Below are positions 26,101 through 33,538 of a stretch of 64,000 nucleotides of DNA, one piece after another. The first letter of the stretch is position 1. Every line of letters starts with the position of its first letter. A program made the position numbers and the translations under genes. A model generated the notes under the pieces. The model saw only the letters and a program-made list of their open reading frames with translations, searched no databases and was not told the origin of the DNA. Source of the stretch: Amycolatopsis cihanbeyliensis (GTDB lineage: Bacteria > Actinomycetota > Actinomycetes > Mycobacteriales > Pseudonocardiaceae); assembly GCF_006715045.1 (NCBI RefSeq), contig NZ_VFML01000001.1, forward strand, positions 248,001-312,000, given 5' to 3'.

Positions 26101-26528
26101 ATACTGATGCGGTTGCGGCGCATGCGGAGTCGCTGCTGCCGGAGCACATGCGGCCGGAACGGCTCGTGGTGTTGCCCACGCTGCCCCTCACCGCCAACGG
26201 GAAGCTCGATCGGGCCGCGGTGGCGCGGCTGGCGGAACCGGAAGGTCCGGCGGTCGGGGCGCAGGCGCCGCGCGATCACTGGGAGGAGTCCGTCGGCGCG
26301 CTCTGCACCGAGCTGCTGGGGCTGGAGGCGGTCGGGCGTACCGACAACTTCTTCACCCTCGGCGGGGACAGCCTGCGCGCCACCCGGCTGATCGAGACCC
26401 TTGCGCAGCGTTTCGGTGTGGTCGTGCCGTTGCGTGGATTCTTCGCCGCGCCGACCGTCGAAGCGCTCGCCAGGACCCTCGCCGAGCGGGCGGTGCCCGC
26501 CGAGGATCTCGAGGAAGGCGCCGTGTAA
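20148..26528 (+). CDS. Initiating NRPS: ArCP-Cy-A-PCP-Cy-A-PCP
   Basis: A 2126-residue synthetase that starts at a GTG preceded by GAGGAG. Residues 1-75 are an aryl carrier protein (GMDSI, S34). Cy1 (about 89-520) has DMVAAD; A1 (about 545-1020) has YTSGSTGDPKG and NGKIDR; PCP1 has S1059 (GGDSL). Cy2 (about 1119-1540) has DNLILD; A2 (about 1552-2030) has FTSGSTGEPKG and NGKLDR; PCP2 has S2075. There is no thioesterase, so the chain must pass to the module encoded at 4932-10349. The A2 pocket reads D-L-Y-N-L-S-L-I-W, the published Cys code; A1 reads D-L-Y-N-L-G-L-I-H, a variant. With the ligase it should build aryl-(thia/oxa)zoline-thiazoline on the enzyme. It is the last gene of the operon before an iron box. 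Confidence 0.93.
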   Translation: MSLLDVTAAVADALELPPDAIGAEDNLIELGMDSITMMRLAGAWRKAGATVRFADLVATPTVAAWRDLLGGGIAEHEAPAVVSVDETAPFPLALMQHAYWVGRAPGQQLGGVAAHFYHEFDGTGVDPERLDRAVRAVLARHGMLRARVLDDGTQRILSESPWPGLRVHDLRAHPAHAARSTLDELRERLSHRGMDIGAGEVFDVQLTLLPDELRERGTRVHVNLDMVAADALSLRVLLADLATAYAGESLPPLTYSYPRYLAERASAPRDPAEREYWRRRLPELPGAPRLPAAGHVSEVDAATVTRRHRRLDPRQVRELERLARRHGLTTAMALAGVFAETLTAWSAEPRFLLNLPLFDRESRHPDVDALVGDFTSSVLLEWDGARPGTFAERAAGLQERFHTDVARAGYSGVEVLRDLSRLHGERVLAPVVYTSALGLGELFAREVRHTFGDAVWIISQGPQVWLDAQVTELDGGLLVNWDIREDAFHPGVPEAMFAAYSDLLDRLLAGERAWSEPVPPLVPAGQLAVRAAVNDTAVSRQPRRLHDGFFARTARNPGAPALLWDRDGELSYGELAARALAVAGHVRAHGAGPGDVVAVSLPKGPEQIVAVLGVLAAGAAYLPLGVDQPRARRERILRTADVRLVLDDLAEAAAADPLDAPVAGEHSALAYVLYTSGSTGDPKGVEVTHAAAMNTVADLDDRFGIGAGDRTLALSALEFDLSVYDIFGPLSVGGAVICPGERGRRDADAWAELLRRHRATVLNCVPALLDMLLTVTEPGADLPLRVVLLGGDWVTVDLPGRLAERAPGCRFVALGGTTETAIHSTVCEVATVDPQWTAVPYGTPLGNVACRVVDQLGRDRPDWVPGELWIGGAGVARGYRGEPDRTAEKFVERDGLRWYRTGDRARYTPAGVLEFLGRADAQVKVRGHRVELGEIEAALTAHPAVAHGVAVVTEHGRLGAAITATGEAAGLREFLRERLPSPMLPDTIAVLPSLPLTPNGKIDRATLRRTVTEHDGGTREEVTPPEGPVERRVAAAWADLVGAAAVGREHDFFTLGGDSLLATRLVGRLRADGLSGVSLHGLFTYPVLADFAATLTLAEPERAATLLPSDPDNRHRPFPPTDVQRAYWLGRDERFTLGGIGCHFYREYDLDGLDIARLEEAVNQLIRRHEMLRAVFDGSGDQRILPEVPWYRIEVTEDAGALRESMSHTVFDPERWPLFAIRAARCGERARLAIGVDNLILDALSILILYAELGALYADPEATLPPVDVSFRDYVLGAEPEPCALAAAQRYWTDRLPELPPAPRLPLAKDPAEVVRPRFSRRAATIEASRWAAITERAREHGLTPSAVLLAAFAEVLGRWSASAELTLNITLFDRKEVHPDINNVLGDFTSLLLVACRAGAGRSWLDRARQVQEELWGALDHRDVSTVWVLRELARVTGDPEATMPVVFTSALGVTPGGPAGDALLGAPAWGVSQTPQVWLDHQVTEVDGGIQLNWDAVDELFPAGVLDAMFEAYLRLLDWLAGAAWSAAVPDLLPGPQRAIRESVNTTGGVAPEEPLHAAFFRNAAERPDRIAVRFDGGELSYGELAQRALRVAAAVRARGAEPGDLVAVSLPKGPDQIVAVLGVLAAGCAYVPLGVDQPRARRERILRTAGVRHVLDDLAGAFGVEPLTEPVAGDPAEQAYVIFTSGSTGEPKGVEITHAAAVNTIADINERFGVGADDRVLAVSALDFDLSVYDIFGLLAAGGAVVTITEEDRRDARRWAELVARNGVTIWNTVPALLDMLLVVAENAGPLPALRLALLSGDWVGLDLPARLAEVSPGCRFVALGGATEAAIWSNVLEVDRVDPAWSSVPYGHPLRNQRFRVVDTVGRDCPDWVPGELWIGGAGVARGYRGAPELTAERFLVTGGVRWYRTGDLGRYWPDGTLEFLGRADAQVKIRGHRIELGEIEAALRDAPGVAHAVAAVTAPPDRRLVAAAVPDKSDVDTDAVAAHAESLLPEHMRPERLVVLPTLPLTANGKLDRAAVARLAEPEGPAVGAQAPRDHWEESVGALCTELLGLEAVGRTDNFFTLGGDSLRATRLIETLAQRFGVVVPLRGFFAAPTVEALARTLAERAVPAEDLEEGAV

Positions 26529-26588
26529 ACCGACCGCGTACGCCGGCACGGGGTGGGCGGCGTCCGGTGGGCGCATTTGGTTCCTGAC

Positions 26589-26607
26589 TTAGGTTAGGCT
26601 ATCTTGC
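26589..26607 (+). promoter_or_regulatory. Iron box (IdeR/DmdR1-type operator)
   Basis: The 19-base site TTAGGTTAGGCTATCTTGC matches 15 of 19 positions of the DtxR/IdeR consensus TTAGGTTAGGCTAACCTAA, with a perfect left half. It lies directly before the siderophore importer genes, so the importer should be repressed by iron-loaded IdeR/DmdR1. It overlaps the first possible TTG start of the ATPase gene, which argues for a later start there. Confidence 0.8.
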
Positions 26608-26621
26608 TGCGCGTGGATGAC

Positions 26622-27449
26622 ATGGTGGACGGCGCGGACGCCGGGCTCGAAGGGCGTGACCTCGACGTCGGCTACCGCGGCATCCCGGTCGTGCACGCCG
26701 CCTCGATTCACCTGCGTTCGGGGGTGGTCACCGCGCTGGTCGGGCCGAACGGCAGCGGCAAGTCCACGCTGTTGCGGGCGCTGGTGCGGTTGCACCGGCC
26801 AACCGGCGGTGACGTGGTGTTCGGCGACGGCACGCCGGCGCGGGCGTTGACCTCGAAGCAGTTCGCCCGCCAGGTCACGCTGCTGGCGCAGAGCCGCCCC
26901 ACCCCGAGCGGGGTCCTGGTACGTGATGTCGTGGGCTACGGTCGGCACCCGTACCGGAGCCGGTGGCGCGCGGACGACCAGGGCGGCCCCGGGGCGATCG
27001 CGCACGCGATGGAGGTGACCGGGATCACCGGCATGGCCGATCGCCCGGTGGACGAGTTGTCCGGGGGAGAGCGGCAACGCGTCTGGCTGGCCAGCTGCCT
27101 TGCCCAGGACACCGGCGTGCTGCTGCTGGACGAACCCACCACCTTCCTCGATCTGCGCTACCAGGTGGAGATGCTCGACCTGATCCGGGATCTCGCCGAC
27201 GAGCACGCGGTCGCCGTCGGAGTGGTGTTGCACGACCTCGACCACGCAGCCCAGGTGGCCGACGAGGTCGTCCTGCTGCAGGACGGGCGCGTTCGTGCCG
27301 CGGGGGATCCGGCCGAGGTGCTCACCGAACCGCATCTGACCGAGACGTACGGCATTCGGATCGAGGTGTCCCGCGATCCCGGCACCGGCGCGATCACCAC
27401 CCGCCCCGTCGGCCGGCACACCCATCGACTTCGCGAGCTGACGCGATAA
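26622..27449 (+). CDS. Iron-siderophore ABC transporter ATPase (FecE/FepC type)
   Basis: A 275-residue ATP-binding cassette that drives siderophore import through the FecCD permease two genes downstream. Motifs are Walker A GPNGSGKST, signature LSGGERQRVWLASCLA and Walker B VLLLDEPTTFLD, followed by the FecE-type VLHDLDHAAQVADEVVLLQDG. In-frame starts exist at 26604 (TTG), 26613 (GTG) and 26622 (ATG). The first overlaps the iron box, and no clear ribosome site is seen, so the ATG is preferred and the transcript may be nearly leaderless. A 60-base gap separates it from the binding-protein gene. Confidence 0.9.
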   Translation: MVDGADAGLEGRDLDVGYRGIPVVHAASIHLRSGVVTALVGPNGSGKSTLLRALVRLHRPTGGDVVFGDGTPARALTSKQFARQVTLLAQSRPTPSGVLVRDVVGYGRHPYRSRWRADDQGGPGAIAHAMEVTGITGMADRPVDELSGGERQRVWLASCLAQDTGVLLLDEPTTFLDLRYQVEMLDLIRDLADEHAVAVGVVLHDLDHAAQVADEVVLLQDGRVRAAGDPAEVLTEPHLTETYGIRIEVSRDPGTGAITTRPVGRHTHRLRELTR

Positions 27450-27509
27450 CGGGCAGCGCGATCCGCAGGCCCACCACCACGCACCACGACCAAGACCGAT
27501 AGGGAAACG

Positions 27510-28499
27510 ATGATTCGACACCGCTTTGCCGCCCTCGTGGCGTTGGCCGCCGTCACGCTCAGCGCGTGCGGAACGACCGAGAACCCCGGCGGCACCGACG
27601 CGGGTGCCGCCGACGAGCAGGCCGCAGGTGGTCCGGTGACCGTGACCGACAGCCGTGGCAAGGAGATCACGCTCGACGCCCCGGCGAGCAAGGTCGTCGC
27701 CCTGGAATGGGGTGAGGCCGAGATGCTGGTGACGCTGGGCGTGATGCCGGTCGGAGTCGCGGATACCGAGGGCTACGGCACCTGGGTCACGTCCGAGCAG
27801 CTCGACGACTCGGTGGTGGACGTCGGCACCCGCGCCGAGCCCAGCGTCGACTCCGTGGTCGCGCTGGACCCCGACCTCGTCGTGCTGGAGGAGACCCGCG
27901 AGTCCAACCTCGTCGAGCAGTTGGAGGAGTTCGTCCCCGTCCTGGTCACGACGGGCAGCGACGCCTCGGACAACCTGGAGCGGATGCGCGACGACTTCAC
28001 CATGATCGCCACCGCGGTCGGCAAGGACGCCGAGGCGAAGCGGATACTCGCCGACTTCGACGCCGCGCTCGCCGAGGGCAAGCAGAAGATCGCCGCAGCG
28101 GGCGCCGCCGGGCAGTCGTTCGTCATGGCCGACGGCTGGCAGGACGGCAACGCGATCTCCATCCGCCCGTTCGGCGAGGGCGCGCTGGTGTCCCAGGTGG
28201 CGATCCAGCTCGGGCTGACAAACGCCTGGCAGGGTGAGGTCGACGAGGTGTGGGGGCTGGGCCAGACCGATGTGGAGGGTCTGACCACCATCGAGGGTGA
28301 CGACGTGCGGTTCCTCTACAACGCCTCGGACGGCACCGACGTCTTCGCCGACGGGTTGGCGGACAACCGGATCTGGACCTCGCTGCCGTTCGTCGAGGAC
28401 GGCAGGGTGCACAGGGTGACCGACGGCATCTGGACCTTCGGCGGGCCGAAGTCCTGCGAGCAGTACGCCGACGAGATCGTCCGCATCTACACCTCGTGA
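27510..28499 (+). CDS. Iron-siderophore substrate-binding lipoprotein (FecB/FhuD type)
   Basis: A 329-residue class III periplasmic-binding-type protein. The signal sequence ends in the lipobox LSAC (Cys 20), so it should be a membrane-anchored extracellular lipoprotein. The body shows the TroA/FecB pattern: VTVTDSRGKEITLD, ALEWGEAEMLVTLGVMPVG, then VALDPDLVVLEET. An AGGGAAA ribosome site lies a few bases before the ATG. The stop overlaps the GTG of the permease gene. It should bind the ferric metallophore and hand it to the fused permease. Confidence 0.92.
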   Translation: MIRHRFAALVALAAVTLSACGTTENPGGTDAGAADEQAAGGPVTVTDSRGKEITLDAPASKVVALEWGEAEMLVTLGVMPVGVADTEGYGTWVTSEQLDDSVVDVGTRAEPSVDSVVALDPDLVVLEETRESNLVEQLEEFVPVLVTTGSDASDNLERMRDDFTMIATAVGKDAEAKRILADFDAALAEGKQKIAAAGAAGQSFVMADGWQDGNAISIRPFGEGALVSQVAIQLGLTNAWQGEVDEVWGLGQTDVEGLTTIEGDDVRFLYNASDGTDVFADGLADNRIWTSLPFVEDGRVHRVTDGIWTFGGPKSCEQYADEIVRIYTS

Positions 28500-30613
28500 C
28501 CCGCACCCTTCCCCCGGCGACCGGGGCGTCCACGGCGGGCGCCCCGGCGTCGCCGCCGACGCGGCCGATCCGGGTCACCGGCGTGTACCTGGTGGCCGGG
28601 ACCGCGGTGCTGCTGCTCGCGGCCGTCCACCTCACCCAGGGCACCTCCACGGTGGACGTCGGTGACCTGCTGCGACTGCTCATCGGCGCCGGCGACCAGC
28701 ACGCCGCGGACGTGCTGGTCGCCTCCCGGCTGCCGCGGATGCTCGCCGCCGTCCTGGTCGGCATCGCCCTCGGCGTCGCGGGTGCGGCACTGCAATCCAT
28801 CGCCCGTAACCCGCTCGCCTCGCCGGACACCCTCGCGGTCAACGCCGGTGCCCACCTGGCCGTCGTGCTGTCCGCGGCCTTCGGCCTTGCGGTTGCGGGC
28901 ACCGGGTTCCTCGGCGGGCTCGCCGCGCTCGGGACCGCGTTCCTCGGCGGGTTGGTCGCGGCGGGGCTCGTCCTGCTGCTGTCCGCCGGTGGTGCCACCG
29001 GCCCCACCCGGCTCATCCTCGCCGGCACCGCGATCATGCTCGCGCTGCAGTCGCTCACCTTCCTGTTCCTGCTGCTCTACGAGGAGGAAACGCACGGCCT
29101 GTTCGCCTGGGGCAACGGTTCCCTTGTGCAGACCGACCTCTCCGCCGTGCTGCGGCTGGCCCCGGTCATCGCGCTGGGCATCCTCGGCTGCTGGCTGCTC
29201 GGGCACCGGCTGGACATTCTCGCGCTCGGCGATGACCCCGCGGCCGTCACCGGCGTCCCGGTGGCCCGCACCCGCCTGACCGCGGTGCTACTCGCCGTGC
29301 TCCTGGCCGCCGCGGCGGTGACCCTGGTCGGGCCGCTCGGCTTCGTCGGCCTGTCCGCCCCGGCCATCGCCCGGCTCGTCGCCACCCGCGTCCCCGGCCT
29401 CGCCCGGCACCGGCTGCTGTTCCCCCTTGCCGGCCTGACCGGGGTGCTGATCGTGCTCGCCGCCGATATCGCCGTCCGGGCCGCGTTGGGCGGGCAGGCG
29501 GGAGTGGACATCCCCACCGGGGTCGTCACCACCATCCTCGGCGCCGTCGTGCTGGTGTGGCTGGCCCGGCGCCTGCGCGACTCCGGCCCCACCCGGCAGC
29601 CACCCACCGGTCACGTCGGCGCACTCCGGTCCACCCGCGGCCACCTGGCCGTCCTCGCCGGCTGCGTGGTGCTGGTCGGCGCGGCCCTGATCGCCGGGAT
29701 GCTGCTCGGCGACACCATGGTGCTTACCGGCGACCTCGCCAACTGGCTGGCCGATCGCACCGGAACCGCACTGACCTTCGTGCTCGACCAGCGATACCCG
29801 CGCGTCCTCGGTGCCCTGCTCGCCGGGGCCGCGCTCGCCGTCGCCGGCAGCACCGTGCAAGCCGTCTGCCGCAACCCGCTTGCCGAACCCGGCATCATCG
29901 GCATCACCGCGGGCGCCGGCGTCGGCGCCGTCGCCCTCATCACGTTCCTTCCCGGCGTGGGCACCTGGACCATGACCGGCGTCGCCGGGACCGCGGCACT
30001 GATCACCTTCGCGGTCGTCTACGGCCTGTCCTGGCGGGGTGGCCTCAACTCCGACCGGCTCGTCCTCATCGGCATCGGTACCTGGATGGGCGCCAACGCC
30101 GTCACCACCTTCCTGATCGTCGCCTTCGACCCGTGGAACACCGCCAAGGCCCTCACCTGGCTGTCCGGTTCCACCTACGGCCGCACCGCCGAGCAGATCC
30201 TGCCGGTCGCCCTCGCGCTGCTCGTGCTCACGCCGGTCATCGTGGCCGCCCGCCGCGAACTCGACCTGCTGACCCTCGACGACGACACCCCGCGCATCCT
30301 CGGTGTCCGGCTCGAGCCGGCCCGCCTCGTGGCGCTCACCGCCGCGGCGCTGCTCACCGCCACCGCCGTCTCCGCCGTTGGCGTCATCGGGTTCGTCGGC
30401 CTCGTCGCGCCGCACCTCACCCGTGCCCTCGTGGGTGCCCGGCACACCAGGATCCTGCCGGTGGCCGCCCTCCTCGGCGCCCTGCTCGTCTCGGCCGCCG
30501 ACACCGTCGGCCGCACCGTCATCGCGCCGGCCCAGATCCCCGCCGGACTCCTCACCGCGCTCATCGGCACCCCGTACTTCATCTGGCTGCTCTGGCGCAC
30601 CCGGCTGAGGTGA
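28496..30613 (+). CDS. Fused FecCD-family siderophore permease (FhuB-like)
   Basis: A 705-residue permease with two FecCD units in tandem, the arrangement of FhuB. Each half has about nine to ten hydrophobic helices. The conserved RLPRMLAAVLVGIALGVAG and NPLASPDTLAVNAGA are in the first half; RYPRVLGALLAGAALAVAG and NPLAEPGIIGITAGAG are in the second. Each half also has the GFVGL coupling loop (VGPLGFVGLSAPAIAR, VGVIGFVGLVAPHLTR). It starts with a GTG overlapping the binding-protein stop. One chain supplies the whole channel, working with the FecE-type ATPase at 26622-27449. No clear terminator hairpin was found after the stop. Confidence 0.93.
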   Translation: MTRTLPPATGASTAGAPASPPTRPIRVTGVYLVAGTAVLLLAAVHLTQGTSTVDVGDLLRLLIGAGDQHAADVLVASRLPRMLAAVLVGIALGVAGAALQSIARNPLASPDTLAVNAGAHLAVVLSAAFGLAVAGTGFLGGLAALGTAFLGGLVAAGLVLLLSAGGATGPTRLILAGTAIMLALQSLTFLFLLLYEEETHGLFAWGNGSLVQTDLSAVLRLAPVIALGILGCWLLGHRLDILALGDDPAAVTGVPVARTRLTAVLLAVLLAAAAVTLVGPLGFVGLSAPAIARLVATRVPGLARHRLLFPLAGLTGVLIVLAADIAVRAALGGQAGVDIPTGVVTTILGAVVLVWLARRLRDSGPTRQPPTGHVGALRSTRGHLAVLAGCVVLVGAALIAGMLLGDTMVLTGDLANWLADRTGTALTFVLDQRYPRVLGALLAGAALAVAGSTVQAVCRNPLAEPGIIGITAGAGVGAVALITFLPGVGTWTMTGVAGTAALITFAVVYGLSWRGGLNSDRLVLIGIGTWMGANAVTTFLIVAFDPWNTAKALTWLSGSTYGRTAEQILPVALALLVLTPVIVAARRELDLLTLDDDTPRILGVRLEPARLVALTAAALLTATAVSAVGVIGFVGLVAPHLTRALVGARHTRILPVAALLGALLVSAADTVGRTVIAPAQIPAGLLTALIGTPYFIWLLWRTRLR

Positions 30614-30770
30614 CCGGCCGCAGGGCGGGTCGGCCTGGCGGGGGACCGGGCCGGCCGTGGCGACGTCGTGGCGCGCCCGGACCACCTACGACGCCGCCCG
30701 CACCGTGATCGATGGCACGTCGGTTCGTCCCGCGCGGCTCGACGGCCGCGCCGCCCGGTTCCTGACCCGG

Positions 30771-30935
30771 TCACGGGGCCGAGCGACGAGCCCAGTGGGA
30801 TTCAGCCCTGGTCACCGCGTCCCGGATGCGTTGCTGCTCGCCGCTGCCCGTGGTCGGCAGGCGCAGGAGTGGCATGTCGTGCACACGCAGGATCTCGTTC
30901 TTGATCGCATCCCGCTTCAGCTGCGCCGGGGCGTT
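30771..30935 (-). pseudogene. C-terminal fragment resembling a DUF2726-type nuclease-like protein
   Basis: On the minus strand an open frame reads QLKRDAIKNEILRVHDMP followed by LLRLPTTGSGEQQRIR and ends in a stop at 30771. The pattern of a basic helix, then PLLRL and TTGSGE, looks like the tail of DUF2726/restriction-endonuclease-like proteins. It has no start of its own and abuts the IS30-type fragment upstream of it, so it is a relic. The family guess is weak. Confidence 0.3.
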
Positions 30936-30936
30936 C

Positions 30937-31098
30937 TCGTGGCATCACGCCCCCAGCCTCACGGAACCATCGCCACGCCACGGTCTTCGACGCGCCGACA
31001 GCAGCCGCCGCATCATCGAGTACGACCCCCGTCCGCATCCTGGACCAGAACTCCCGCTGAACCTGCTGCGGCAACGCAGGACGACCCATCATCAACAC
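30937..31098 (-). pseudogene. IS30-family transposase, N-terminal fragment
   Basis: About 50 codons starting MGRPALPQQVQREFW at the ATG at 31089 (a GTG lies at 31098) and continuing through VVLDDAAAAVGASKT and AWRWFREAGGV. This is the helix-turn-helix start of actinobacterial IS30-type transposases. Homology stops at about 30937, and no catalytic DDE part follows in any frame, so the element is truncated. It lies in a gene-poor stretch with other IS relics. Confidence 0.6.
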
Positions 31099-31119
31099 CT
31101 CACATCAAACGAGGTGTTG
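31093..31119. repeat. Perfect 9-bp inverted repeat
   Basis: CAACACCTC (31093-31101) and GAGGTGTTG (31111-31119) form a perfect stem with a 9-base loop, immediately upstream of the IS30-type fragment. It may be part of the element's promoter or terminal region. No T-tract follows, so it is not a clear terminator. Confidence 0.5.
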
Positions 31120-31142
31120 CGCTAACCCCATGAACTCGCGCT

Positions 31143-31288
31143 GCGTTAAAGTGCTTGTACCTGGTCACCCCCGCTCGCTCGACCCGACCGGCAAGGGCAA
31201 GACGAGGTGGACGATGCGCACGAAGCCCGCGCTCAACGCGTTCGCGACCACGTTCGGTGACCGTTGGCCGAGCGCGCAGAAGTGCTAA
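31143..31288 (+). pseudogene. IS256-family transposase, C-terminal fragment
   Basis: The plus strand reads LKCLYLVT in one frame from 31146 and, after a shift of frame, RSLDPTGKGKTRWTMR then TKPALNAFATTFGDRWP, ending in TAA at 31286-31288. This is the conserved tail of IS256/Mutator-type transposases. The rest of the gene is missing, and the frameshift confirms it is dead. A 5' fragment of the same family is found at 54265-54708, but the two do not adjoin. Confidence 0.6.
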
Positions 31289-31482
31289 CCAGCAACGCCG
31301 AACCCACCGTTTCCGTTGCAGACCCGGTCTTGGATGGGCTGCGTGGTGAACGGATGCCTAGTCAACAGTTCCTCCGCTATGGCGTGTTTGGCAAGTGGCT
31401 GCCGGGCTGCGGCGGAGGCAGGCGTCGCCTCGCTCCGACCCACCTACCAAACGCGCCGTAGAAGATCGGCGACGGGCCGGTC

Positions 31483-32433
31483 TCAACCGTACCGTTCGAC
31501 GAGTGCGTTGCCGATCGAGGCCAGGCGGTTTCGTACACCCGTAGGGCCGGTCACGTCGAGCCATTCGACCAGCCCGGCAAGCTCGCCGGCGAGCGCGTAC
31601 TCGTTGTAGCCGCGGATCACGACCTCGATGCGGTCGTCGGTCGTGGAGCGTCCGACCTCGAGCCGGTCGCCGAGCACCATCCGGAGCCGGGCTATCCCGT
31701 CGGGTGTGCAGGTCGCCTGGATCTCGAGGGGCGTCCGCCTGCGCTCGACCTCGTCGGCGATCTCGCGCCAGCTCTCGGCGAGGTCGAATTCGTCGGGTCG
31801 GTGCACGGGATCGCCGGTCGGGTCGGCGGACGACACGCGGTCGATCCGGAAGGTCCGCCGGCCTGCGTCGGTGTTGCAGACCAGGTACCACGACGGGCCT
31901 TTGGCGACGATGCCCAGCGGGTGGATGGTTCTCTCGGTTTCGGCGCCGTTGCTGTCGACGTAGCCGAGCCGCACCTGGACGCCGCGGATCACCGCGTCCT
32001 GGAGCTCGTCGAGGAAGCGAGGCGGCGGCCGGTGCTCGACCCGGCCCGACCCCCACCGTTGCGGGTCCATGACCAACGACGACGCCGCCGCCTCGGCCTG
32101 CACCCGGAAAGGCTCCGGCAGGGCACGGACAAGCTTGCGCAGCGCTGCTTTCACGGCCGGCGTCGCAGCCGAGGCCGGGCCGGCGACCAGGAACAGGGCG
32201 CGGGCCTCACTCGCGGTCAGCCCGGACAGGTCGGTGCGGGCGCCGCCCACGAGGCGCCAGCCGCCGCCCCGGCCCTGTATGGAGTAGACGGGCACGCCAG
32301 CCATGGCCAGGGCATCAAAGTCACGGCGGGCGGTGCGCTCGGACACCTCCAGCTCCCGGGCGACGTCCGCTGCCGTTAGCTGCTCGTGCTGTTGCAGCAG
32401 CAGAAGGATGGCCATCAGCCGGTCGGCTCGCAC
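31483..32433 (-). CDS. WYL-domain transcriptional regulator (YafY/DeoR-like)
   Basis: A 316-residue regulator. The N-terminal helix-turn-helix (residues 1-60: RADRLMAILLLLQQHEQL, then ELEVSERTARRDFDALAMAG) is the HTH_11 type. The middle carries a WYL domain (about 130-215) with IHPLGIVAKGPSWYLVC and TFRIDRVSSADPT; the C-terminal region is of the WCX type. Such proteins act as ligand-responsive DNA-binding regulators. The gene is divergent from the epoxide-hydrolase-like gene, whose start lies about 125 bases away, so it may control that neighbour. The target is inferred from position only. Confidence 0.88.
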   Translation of the reverse strand: MRADRLMAILLLLQQHEQLTAADVARELEVSERTARRDFDALAMAGVPVYSIQGRGGGWRLVGGARTDLSGLTASEARALFLVAGPASAATPAVKAALRKLVRALPEPFRVQAEAAASSLVMDPQRWGSGRVEHRPPPRFLDELQDAVIRGVQVRLGYVDSNGAETERTIHPLGIVAKGPSWYLVCNTDAGRRTFRIDRVSSADPTGDPVHRPDEFDLAESWREIADEVERRRTPLEIQATCTPDGIARLRMVLGDRLEVGRSTTDDRIEVVIRGYNEYALAGELAGLVEWLDVTGPTGVRNRLASIGNALVERYG

Positions 32434-32557
32434 ACCGCCAACACTCCCACAGGAAACCGGTCATGGGGTGACCTGTTTCGGCCGGCACGATGGCGACATG
32501 ACCATCGGCCGTCGGCCGCGCCGACGCGGACGCCCCAAACGACAGAGAGGAAATGCA

Positions 32558-33538
32558 ATGTTCAATCCGACCGACTTTCCCGAACCCACCCTTGTCTCCG
32601 TCAACGGCGTGGAACTCGAGGTCTTCGAAGCGGGCCGGGAGAATGCAGGAAAGCCCATCGTGCTCTGTCACGGCTGGCCGGAGCATGCCTTTTCCTGGCG
32701 CCACCAAGTGCTGGCCTTGGCCGCGGCGGGCTACCACGTCATCGTCCCGAACCAGCGGGGCTACGGCAACTCGTCCCGTCCTACCGAAGTGACGGACTAC
32801 GACATCGAGCACCTGTCGGATGACCTCGTCGCACTCCTCGATCACTACGGCCACGAGGACGCCACCTTCGTCGGCCATGACTGGGGCGCATTCGTCGTCT
32901 GGGGCTTGACCCTGCTTCATCCGAACCGGGTGAACGGCGTGGTAGCGCTGAGCCTGCCCTACCAAGAGCGCGGAGAGATGCCCTGGATCGAGTTCATGGA
33001 GGCCGTGCTCGGCGCCGACTTCTACTTCGTCCACTTCAACCGGCAGCCGGGCGTCGCAGACGCCGTGCTCGACGAGCACACGGCCCAGTTCCTGCGCAAC
33101 ATCTTCCGGAAGAACGAGCCCCCGAAACCGCCTCAGCCGGGTATGGCGATGATCGATCTCGCCAGGGCGGAGACACCCCTCGGCGAGCCCGTCATGAGCG
33201 ACAGCGAGCTGGCCGTCTTCGTCTCCGCCTTCGAGTCGACAGGCTTCACGAGCAGTATCAACTGGTACCGGAACCTCGACCGCAACTGGCGTCTGCTGGC
33301 CGACGTGGACCCGGTCATCCGGCAGCCCGCGCTCATGATCTACGGCGACCGTGACGCGGTCCTGAGGTCTGAACGACTGACAGAGTTCGTGCCTAACGTG
33401 GAAGTGGCCAGCCTGGACTGCGGTCACTGGATCCAGCAGGAAAAGCCGGACGAAACGAACCAGGCGATTCTGAAGTGGCTGGACCAGCGGGCTGCCGTCC
33501 AAGGCGTGTCCGGTAAGTGGTCTGGACCACCCTGGTGA
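32558..33538 (+). CDS. Alpha/beta hydrolase, epoxide-hydrolase-like
   Basis: A 326-residue soluble alpha/beta hydrolase. The ATG at 32558 follows an AGAGAGGA ribosome site; the frame remains open further upstream without a better start. It has the oxyanion HGWPEHAFSWRHQ block, the nucleophile elbow VGHDWGAFV (Asp as nucleophile, as in epoxide hydrolases and haloalkane dehalogenases), a distal IYGDRDAVL acid and LDCGHWIQQEKP with the catalytic His. The substrate is unknown. The last 10 or so codons (from about GKWSGPPW) lie in what looks like the left end of an IS3-type element, so the native C-terminus may have been replaced. It is divergent from the WYL regulator. Confidence 0.87.
   Translation: MFNPTDFPEPTLVSVNGVELEVFEAGRENAGKPIVLCHGWPEHAFSWRHQVLALAAAGYHVIVPNQRGYGNSSRPTEVTDYDIEHLSDDLVALLDHYGHEDATFVGHDWGAFVVWGLTLLHPNRVNGVVALSLPYQERGEMPWIEFMEAVLGADFYFVHFNRQPGVADAVLDEHTAQFLRNIFRKNEPPKPPQPGMAMIDLARAETPLGEPVMSDSELAVFVSAFESTGFTSSINWYRNLDRNWRLLADVDPVIRQPALMIYGDRDAVLRSERLTEFVPNVEVASLDCGHWIQQEKPDETNQAILKWLDQRAAVQGVSGKWSGPPW

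Noticed and set aside
30657..31133. A 158-codon plus-strand frame
   Set aside because: The residues are Arg/Pro-rich without motifs, and the opposite strand carries the IS30-type and nuclease-like remnants.
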